In this document: positions 1 through 4,755 of the stretch, piece by piece
Numbering within the stretch: the stretch's first letter is position 1
Layout: each line of letters begins with the position of its first letter
NCBI GenBank assembly: GCA_958407085.1
Contig: CATYHY010000032.1
Location: 1-13,434, forward strand
Origin: an uncultured Collinsella sp.
GTDB taxonomy: Bacteria > Actinomycetota > Coriobacteriia > Coriobacteriales > Coriobacteriaceae
Reading direction: 5' to 3'
DNA length: 13,434 nt
Program-made: the position numbers and the translations under genes
Notes under the pieces: model-generated
Databases searched by the model: none
What the model was told of the DNA's origin: nothing
Seen by the model: only the letters and a program-made list of their open reading frames with translations

Positions 1-80
1 CTATATCTTGCTATACTTTGCTATATCTTGCTATACTTTGCTATATCTTGCTATACTTTGCTATATCTTGCTATATCTTG
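1..80. repeat. Tandem array of eight 10-bp units upstream of the AAA ATPase gene
   Basis: Eight head-to-tail 10-bp units fill this stretch. Two variants, CTATATCTTG and CTATACTTTG, alternate as 20-bp doublets for the first six units, and the last two units are both CTATATCTTG. The array is cut by the window's left edge, so its full length is unknown. It ends 16 bp before the ATPase start codon and abuts the Shine-Dalgarno, so it must include the promoter or 5' leader of that gene. Each unit carries a TATA-containing -10-like element, spaced one DNA helical turn from the next. Such an array could be a phased protein-binding site or a copy-number-variable promoter; the role is inference. Confidence 0.9.
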
Positions 81-96
81 AGCAAAGGTGGCTCAC

Positions 97-1188
97 ATGC
101 AAACAAACCCTTTTAAGCCCACAGCAGGTAAAACACCTCCCACGATTATCGGCCGCGAAGATGTGCTCGAAGAATTCAATGAGGGCCTCGTCAACGGGCC
201 TGGTGCCCCGGGGCGCCTAATGCGCATAGCCGGCGTCCGTGGAACGGGCAAGACGGTCCTCCTTGACGAGTGCTCACGTTTGGCGCAAAGCCGTGGCTGG
301 ACGGTCATAAAAGAGGTCGCAACCGAGGGACTTTGCCAACGCATTCTCGAACAGCTGCAGCCCAAATTCCAGGCCAAACACGCCAGATTTGAGCCCACCG
401 TAGCTGGCATATCCATCGGCAGCATAGACATTGAGCGAATCGGTCCATCGCTACGCGACGCCATGAGACAGACAATATCCAAGAATGAAAATGGCCTGCT
501 CATCACTCTCGACGAGGTTCAAGACGCAGAGCTCGATGAGGTCCGAACGCTCTCCATTGCGATTCAGCAGGTTATCGGCGAAGACCTTGATATAGCCTTT
601 GTTTTTGCGGGGCTGCCTTCGATGATTGAAAGCATCATCAACGGAAAGACACTTACGTTTTTGCGCCGTGCCCTCCCCTTTGACCTGAAGGCTGTGGCAG
701 TAACCGAAGTGTCGTACTCCCTCGAGGAAACCATTGAAGCGTCTGGCATGGAGTTGCAGCCAGGTATTGCCGGCCAACTTGCCGAGGCAACGCAAGGTTA
801 TCCTTTCATGATCCAACTCGTTGGATACTACGCATGGCAGTTGGCAAGACGCGCACATACACCGATTATTGGAGAAGAAGAAGCCGAGCGCGGCATTGCA
901 ACGGCACGCGAACGCTTCTGTGCCATGGTGATTGAGCCCGCGCTACAGCGCATTCCGCCCACGTGCATCGCTTATCTGCTGAGCATGGCATCTTTGGGGC
1001 AGACGAGCTCGACCAGCATGGTTGCCGATGCCCTAAACAAAACGCCTCAACAGGTGAGTTCCGTCCGCAGCCGCCTGTTAAGAGAATCGATTATCGAGGC
1101 TCCCTCGTACGGCAAGGTCTCATTTGCCATCCCCTACATGCGCGACTACCTCTACGAGCACAAAGCCAAACTGGAAGTTGAACTGTAG
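97..1188 (+). CDS. AAA-type ATP-binding protein with C-terminal winged-helix region (orphan)
   Basis: A 363-residue P-loop ATPase related to the Orc1/Cdc6-like or archaeal-ATPase (COG1672-like) group. Walker A is GVRGTGKT at residues 46-53. Walker B is LLITLDE at 134-140, with D139-E140. A sensor-1-like strand FVFAGLPS lies at 169-176. The last ~75 residues (about 290-355) look like a winged helix, so the protein may bind DNA. I chose ATG 97 because AAAGGTGG sits 5 bp upstream; the in-frame GTG at 88 lies inside that Shine-Dalgarno. No signal peptide or membrane segment is visible. It stands alone, with tandem repeats at its 5' side, palindromes at its 3' side and an IS remnant beyond. No partner gene is in view. 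Biological role unknown; homologues in actinobacteria are usually annotated only as 'ATP-binding protein'. Confidence 0.85.
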   Translation: MQTNPFKPTAGKTPPTIIGREDVLEEFNEGLVNGPGAPGRLMRIAGVRGTGKTVLLDECSRLAQSRGWTVIKEVATEGLCQRILEQLQPKFQAKHARFEPTVAGISIGSIDIERIGPSLRDAMRQTISKNENGLLITLDEVQDAELDEVRTLSIAIQQVIGEDLDIAFVFAGLPSMIESIINGKTLTFLRRALPFDLKAVAVTEVSYSLEETIEASGMELQPGIAGQLAEATQGYPFMIQLVGYYAWQLARRAHTPIIGEEEAERGIATARERFCAMVIEPALQRIPPTCIAYLLSMASLGQTSSTSMVADALNKTPQQVSSVRSRLLRESIIEAPSYGKVSFAIPYMRDYLYEHKAKLEVEL

Positions 1189-1209
1189 AAACGGCAACTG
1201 CCCTGCAAG

Positions 1210-1331
1210 ACGAAAACCGTTTTCGTACGGATTAAAGCAGACGTAAACGATTTTCGTCTTGATTTGCGTACGGAATTAAGACGTAAATTGCGCTTTCGTA
1301 CGCTTATTACCAGACGCAAATTGTTTTCGTC
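1210..1331. repeat. Cluster of four imperfect palindromes, consensus GACGNAAA-N3-TTTTCGT
   Basis: Four related dyads follow the ATPase stop codon. At 1210-1226 ACGAAAAC and GTTTTCGT are perfect 8-bp arms around one base. At 1239-1259 AGACGTAAA and TTTTCGTCT match 8 of 9. At 1281-1299 there is a degenerate copy. At 1313-1331 GACGCAAA and TTTTCGTC match 7 of 8. A half copy, GACGAAAA, lies at 1353-1360. Units are about 30-40 bp apart, and several are followed by CGTACGG or CCGG and an ATTAA-like stretch. The cluster could be operators, a decayed repeat element, or, for the first copies, a weak transcription stop for the ATPase gene. No U-tract follows the hairpins, so terminator function is doubtful. 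Confidence 0.7.
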
Positions 1332-1472
1332 CGGCCATGCGTCCCCAATCTAGACGAAAAGAGCCCCGAGCTCGTATTGAACTGCATCCCAATTCTTGGA
1401 CGGGCTAATTAGCGGCCTACTGGAGTGGGTATGATGAATTGGACACCTAGTTAAGAGCGAAAGGTGTTCAAG

Positions 1473-1772
1473 ATGACCCAAAGAAGAAAGCGATACGACA
1501 GGCAGTTCAAGGTCTCGGCGGCAAAGGTGGTCCTGTCCGGGGAAATGACGGTCAAAGGCCTATCGGAGGAACTCGGCATAAAGGATTCGACGCTGAGAAG
1601 ATGGGCCCGCGAATACGAGGAGATGGGAGACGGCGCGTTCCCCGGAAACGGCTCCCCGAAGATCAACAAGGACTACGAGATCGTGAAGCTCAAGAAGAAG
1701 GTCGAGGAGCTCGAGCGCGAGAACGAGATACTAAAAAATTTCCGGGCCTTCTTGAGTCAAGACCATGCGTGA
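1473..1772 (+). CDS. IS3-family transposase OrfA (helix-turn-helix, Transposase_8 type)
   Basis: This 99-residue protein has the two parts expected of OrfA. An N-terminal HTH (RRKRYDRQFK..., then a helix-turn-helix with SGEMTVKGLSEELGI and STLRRW) binds the IS ends. A C-terminal leucine-zipper-like helix (IVKLKKKVEELERENEILK) mediates dimerisation. ATG 1473 is preferred over the in-frame GTG at 1464, because AAAGG at 1460-1464 lies 8 bp before the ATG. In an intact element, part of the ribosomes would shift -1 at the A6 run near the 3' end to make OrfAB. Here OrfB is cut, so the product is at most a DNA-binding repressor-like protein. Confidence 0.88.
   Translation: MTQRRKRYDRQFKVSAAKVVLSGEMTVKGLSEELGIKDSTLRRWAREYEEMGDGAFPGNGSPKINKDYEIVKLKKKVEELERENEILKNFRAFLSQDHA
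1733..1739 (+). other. Candidate programmed -1 frameshift site (A AAA AAT)
   Basis: In the orfA frame the codons read CTA-AAA-AAT, giving the slippery heptamer A-AAA-AAT. Slipping back one base leads into the frame that carries the OrfB-like start (VRFEFLSYRSIEGKRVRVK from 1769). A6 slippery sites joining orfA and orfB are well known in the IS3 family. The site is preserved although the rest of orfB is lost. Confidence 0.6.
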
Positions 1773-1870
1773 GGTTCGAGTTCCTCAGTTACCGAAGCAT
1801 CGAGGGAAAGCGCGTGCGTGTCAAGGTTGTCTGGTCCAGTTGCTGGCTCGATGCCTCGAGATGTTCGCCT
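1769..1870 (+). pseudogene. 5' scrap of IS3-family orfB
   Basis: In the -1 frame relative to orfA, about 35 codons resemble the start of OrfB, the HTH_21 region ahead of the integrase core. The first ~20 are the most convincing, and a WLDAS stretch further on could match the end of the HTH_21 motif after a small deletion. No DDE residues follow. The frame stays open to 1921, but that part is antisense to the CBS-domain gene and is not transposase. Assignment rests on position and short similarity only. Confidence 0.45.
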
Positions 1871-1886
1871 CAAGTGCGACCTGCCC

Positions 1887-2393
1887 CTATTGGAAAAGGA
1901 TGCCGAAGATGTATTTGGTGATGGCGGAGCGGCGGATGACCCCCACGAGTTTGCCCTCGTCATCAACCACAGGAAGCTTCTTGAACTTCTTCTTCGCCAG
2001 CAGCGCGGCGACGCGGGCGATGCTCTGCTCGGGACGGGCACACACTACCTGGCGCGTCGCGAAATCCATGACGCAGCGATCCTTCAGGTCTTCGATGCGC
2101 TGCTCAAGGCTCTGATCGTCGAAGTACAGCATGGACGCGTCGCCGCCCGTGAAGATGGTGTGAGCGCGATGCTGCGCGATGGCTCCCATGACATCGCCGT
2201 CGGAGATGAACCCGACCACCTGGTTGCGCTCATCGATTACGGGCATGCTGCTCACCTCGTTTTCGGCGAGCATGCGCACCACGTCGGAAATCGTGCAATC
2301 CTGCGTGCAGGTGAACGGCTCTTCAATCATGATGCTCGAAACGGGCGTCCCCTCGAGCTCGAGCGGGATGCGCTCGGACAGAATCTCGGACAT
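1887..2393 (-). CDS. Two-CBS-domain protein, co-transcribed with MFS exporter
   Basis: A 168-residue soluble protein made of two CBS domains: about residues 16-76 (SSIMIEEPFTCT... SSMPVIDERNQVVGFIS) and 107-163 (VCARPEQSI... KKLPVVDDEGKLVGVIRRS). Paired CBS domains form a Bateman module that usually binds adenine nucleotides or SAM and regulates a partner. No catalytic domain is attached. Its ATG lies 3 bp after the MFS stop codon, and its GGAGG Shine-Dalgarno is inside the last codons of the MFS gene, so the two are translationally linked. The IS3 remnant ends just beyond its stop codon, but the second CBS domain looks complete. Its ligand is unknown; a role as sensor for the exporter is inference from the linkage. 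Confidence 0.88.
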   Translation of the reverse strand: MSEILSERIPLELEGTPVSSIMIEEPFTCTQDCTISDVVRMLAENEVSSMPVIDERNQVVGFISDGDVMGAIAQHRAHTIFTGGDASMLYFDDQSLEQRIEDLKDRCVMDFATRQVVCARPEQSIARVAALLAKKKFKKLPVVDDEGKLVGVIRRSAITKYIFGILFQ

Positions 2394-2396
2394 CGC

Positions 2397-3836
2397 TTAT
2401 GCCTCCTTCGTTTTCGGTGCGGTTTTCTTGGTGCGCACGCTGAATATGGCGCAGATAAGGGAAACGAGGCCGATTGCCGCGCACACCTTGTAAGCGACGC
2501 CCGCGCCCACGGCGGTGGCTACTTGGATGCTCGCATCGACGCCGGCCGACGCGGTGACGCTTGTCATGACCGTGATGATGAGCGCCGTGCACAAACCGCC
2601 GGCGACCTGGCGGCCGGTGTTCGCGATGGCGTTGCCGTGGGCGATCATGTCATTTTTCAAGGCATTGACACCCCATGTGTTCACCGGCATGTTCGCGAGC
2701 GACTGGCCGGCGGACTGCAGCATGCAGAACAGCGCAACCACCAAGATGGGCGTGTTTACCGTCGAAAGCGAGAGCAGGAACAGGGCGCCGGTCATGAGGG
2801 CCAGGCCGACGATCGAGATGGCACGCGGACCGAACTTGTCGAACACCACGCCGGAGATAGGGCTGATGATGATGCCCACCGCCGCGGCGGGAAGCATGGC
2901 CATGCCGGTTTCGAAGGCCGAAGCGCCAAGCGAGGTTTGCAGCAGCAACGGCAACAGCGTGTTGGTGACCAGGCATGCGGCGTTGATGAGCGTGACGATG
3001 ATGGCGGCCACGCGGAACTCGCGCGTCTTGAGCGTGCCCAGTTGAAGCAGCGGGTCCTCGATTTTGCCCTGGCGTACGACGAACAGCACCAAGCACACGA
3101 CACCCGCGACGATCGAGCCGAGCACCACGGGGTTGCCCCAACCCATCGACGAGGCGCTCGAGAACCCGTAGAGAAGTCCGCCGAAGGCGATGGTGGAGAG
3201 GACGACCGAGGGCAGGTCGAGCTTGGGGTTCTTCAGCTCGCCCACGTTTTTCAGCATGAACACGCCCAGCACCAGCACGAGAATTGCGAGGGGGACGATG
3301 GCGCCGATCATGGTGCGCCAGCCGTACGTGTCGATCACCGCGCCGCCTACGACGGGGCCGACCGCGGGACCCGCCGACATGACGATGCCCGCCATGCCCA
3401 TAGCCGTTCCTCGTTTCTCGACGGGGAACACCAGCATGGGAACCACCGAGACAAGCGGCATGAGCACGCCTGAGCCCGCCGCTTGCAACACGCGACCGAT
3501 GATGAGGAACAGGAAATCAGGGGCTGCGGCGCACAGCAGCGTGCCCAGCGCGAACACCAGCGTCGCCCCGAAGAATAGCGCGCGGGTGCTGAACTTGTCG
3601 ATAAGGAACGCCGAAACGGGGACCATGATGCCGCTCACCAGCGGGTATATGGACATGATCCACTGGGCAGTCGAGGCATCGATGGCGAAATCGGACATGA
3701 TGACCGGCAGCGCAGGCGACATCACCGTTTGGTTCAGTAGCGCCAAGAAGGCACCCAGGACGACGACCGCGACGATGCGGATCTGGGTACCGGTAATGCG
3801 CCCATTGGCGGGCGCGACCGTACAATTATCAGACAT
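2397..3836 (-). CDS. MFS drug exporter, DHA2 (EmrB/QacA-like) family
   Basis: A 479-residue integral membrane protein typical in length for 14-helix DHA2 transporters. Visible motifs are the first-helix signature LALLNQTVMSPALPVI (residues 31-46), motif A LIDKFSTRAL (78-87), motif B GRVLQAAGSG (114-123) and the antiporter motif C GIVMSAGPAVGPVVGG (150-165). These predict proton-coupled efflux of drugs or other hydrophobic compounds across the cytoplasmic membrane. The substrate cannot be read from the sequence. GAAGGA about 6 bp upstream supports ATG 3836. It is the first gene of a two-gene unit with the CBS protein. No regulator gene adjoins it, but a perfect dyad lies ~63 bp upstream. Confidence 0.92.
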   Translation of the reverse strand: MSDNCTVAPANGRITGTQIRIVAVVVLGAFLALLNQTVMSPALPVIMSDFAIDASTAQWIMSIYPLVSGIMVPVSAFLIDKFSTRALFFGATLVFALGTLLCAAAPDFLFLIIGRVLQAAGSGVLMPLVSVVPMLVFPVEKRGTAMGMAGIVMSAGPAVGPVVGGAVIDTYGWRTMIGAIVPLAILVLVLGVFMLKNVGELKNPKLDLPSVVLSTIAFGGLLYGFSSASSMGWGNPVVLGSIVAGVVCLVLFVVRQGKIEDPLLQLGTLKTREFRVAAIIVTLINAACLVTNTLLPLLLQTSLGASAFETGMAMLPAAAVGIIISPISGVVFDKFGPRAISIVGLALMTGALFLLSLSTVNTPILVVALFCMLQSAGQSLANMPVNTWGVNALKNDMIAHGNAIANTGRQVAGGLCTALIITVMTSVTASAGVDASIQVATAVGAGVAYKVCAAIGLVSLICAIFSVRTKKTAPKTKEA

Positions 3837-4322
3837 AAGCTTCCTTCGTATCTATTCGATTCTTCGCCGAAGGCGCGCCGGCCCACGGGCGAAATAACAT
3901 GCACGTGCTATGCGTGCATCAGATACGACAGGAAGAAAGCGGCTGCTCAGAGCGCGCTTGGGGAACAACAGGAGAGGCCCCGTATACCAGGGGCCGCCGA
4001 ATTGCGATGTATGCTTTGGTCAAATCCTTCATAGCGGGGAGGTATTCTAGCAGCCGTCTTCGCCCCTTTCAAGGGATGTAACCCAGACGTTGATTTTCTT
4101 CACCGAGGCGCCATCGTTGACGGGTGGCGTGCTTCTCTATCGCCACACCGCGGGGCGAGGGAACGCCGCGGCGAGCTTGTACATCGGCTATGTGTGCAGC
4201 TGCGAGCGTGTCGCCGGCGCGCGCTGGGCGCCAGTCCGATCCGGCCGACTCTTGCCGACGGTCGGTCGCCGTCCTCCTCCATCTCCGCCTGCTCTGTTTT
4301 TGCTCGGCTCCCTTGTCGTATC
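3837..4322. other. 486-bp intergenic region without a convincing gene
   Basis: Besides the dyad at 3899-3919, it holds a short hairpin of GGCCCC (3976-3981) and GGGGCC (3990-3995) with an 8-base loop and no U-tract. Short open frames here have no recognisable domains and no Shine-Dalgarno. No tRNA fold was seen. The stretch upstream of 4323 lacks the N-terminal coding part expected for the ArsC-like gene. Confidence 0.6.
3899..3919. promoter_or_regulatory. Perfect dyad upstream of the MFS-CBS unit (candidate operator)
   Basis: ATGCACG (3899-3905) and CGTGCAT (3913-3919) are perfect 7-bp inverted arms around a 7-bp spacer. The centre is about 73 bp upstream of the MFS start codon. Size and symmetry fit a site for a dimeric repressor, as commonly seen with TetR- or MarR-controlled exporters. 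No such regulator is encoded in the window. Confidence 0.45.
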
Positions 4323-4568
4323 ATGGACGGACGAGAATTGAGCGAAGGCGAGCTCGAAAGCGTGGCGCGCGCCGTCGGCGGGATCGACGCTGTGATCGAT
4401 CCAAAGGCGAAAGATGCCGACACGGTTGCGCTCGTACAGTATCTTGCTGCCCACCAGAAGTTCGAAAAGGTGCTCGATAACCAGCAGATTCTTCGTGAGC
4501 CCATCGTTCGCAACGGCCGCCAGGCAACCGTTGGCTACGAGCCTGACGTGTGGAAGGGCTGGGAATAA
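4323..4568 (+). pseudogene. ArsC/Spx-family reductase, N-terminally truncated
   Basis: The 81 codons match the C-terminal two thirds of the ArsC/Spx/YffB family: a helical region with ELSEGELESVARAVGG, then LDNQQILREPIVRNGRQATV, then VGYEPDVWKGWE at the end. Family members run ~115-120 residues and begin with a thioredoxin-fold strand and a catalytic CxxC or CxxS. Those first ~35 residues are missing, and neither the upstream sequence in this frame nor a neighbouring frame supplies them. No Shine-Dalgarno precedes ATG 4323. It is most likely a 5'-truncated pseudogene without redox activity. Less likely, it is a short independent protein. Confidence 0.7.
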
Positions 4569-4585
4569 AGCGGCTGGGAATAAAG
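4556..4585. repeat. 15-bp tandem duplication across the ArsC-like stop codon
   Basis: GGGCTGGGAATAAAG (4556-4570) is followed at once by CGGCTGGGAATAAAG (4571-4585), 14 of 15 identical. The unit encodes the terminal Gly-Trp-Glu-stop, so the second copy is a duplicated gene end lying outside the reading frame. It looks like a slippage event. Confidence 0.85.
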
Positions 4586-4587
4586 TG

Positions 4588-4629
4588 AAGCGCCCACGCC
4601 CGTGGTTTTATCCACGGACGCGGGCGCTT
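4588..4629. terminator. Long hairpin between convergent ArsC remnant and dehydratase
   Basis: AAGCGCCC (4588-4595) pairs with GGGCGCTT (4622-4629), and CCGTGG pairs with CCACGG around a TTTTAT loop, with a CG pair and two mismatches between them. The stem is about 16 bp. No U-tract follows on the plus strand. On the minus strand the stem is followed by CACTTTATT. It probably serves both convergent transcripts. A second, weaker hairpin (GCCCCG 4685-4690, CGGGGC 4702-4707, then TCTTT) lies nearby. Confidence 0.5.
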
Positions 4630-4755
4630 GCGTAAGACGTCTCTTGTCGTTTGAGTGGAGCGCCCCGGCGGCGCTGAACAACGCGCCCCGGTGACGTGGC
4701 TCGGGGCTCTTTGTGCCGCACATCTATGAGAGGAGATATTTGATGCGCATGGGCG

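Larger units (their letters stand above)
1421..1870 (+). mobile_element. Remnant of an IS3-family insertion sequence (right part missing)
   Basis: A complete orfA is followed by only ~30-40 codons recognisable as the start of orfB; the DDE catalytic domain and the right end are absent. The left boundary is a guess: TGGAGTGGGTATGATGAATT begins at 1421 with the TG usual for IS3 ends, and no matching inverted copy is visible downstream. The right boundary lies between about 1816 and the stop codon of the CBS-domain gene at 1887. ACACCT (1443-1448) and AGGTGT (1462-1467) form a short hairpin that overlaps the orfA ribosome-binding site. The element cannot move by itself because it lacks the transposase core. 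Confidence 0.7.

Noticed and set aside
88..96. GTG 88 as start of the AAA ATPase
   Set aside because: The GTG is part of the AAAGGTGG Shine-Dalgarno that is correctly spaced for ATG 97.
8..220. Short frame starting within the 10-bp repeats
   Set aside because: The first part is only the translated tandem repeat, and it overlaps the ATPase gene in another frame without a ribosome-binding site.
1210..1360. CRISPR array
   Set aside because: The units are imperfect palindromes with irregular short spacing and no constant repeat plus unique spacer pattern; no cas genes are present.
1818..3473. 551-codon open frame on the plus strand opposite the CBS and MFS genes
   Set aside because: Composition is Arg/His/Asp-rich low-complexity typical of a GC-rich antisense frame, and the opposite strand has clear family motifs and ribosome-binding sites.
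4090..4341. 83-codon frame ahead of the ArsC-like gene, considered as the missing N-terminus
   Set aside because: It is in another frame and has no thioredoxin-fold strand or CxxC; no single frameshift yields the family's N-terminus.
4685..4707. Second terminator after the ArsC remnant
   Set aside because: The stem is only 6 bp with an 11-base loop and a broken U-tract; kept as a note under the stronger hairpin.
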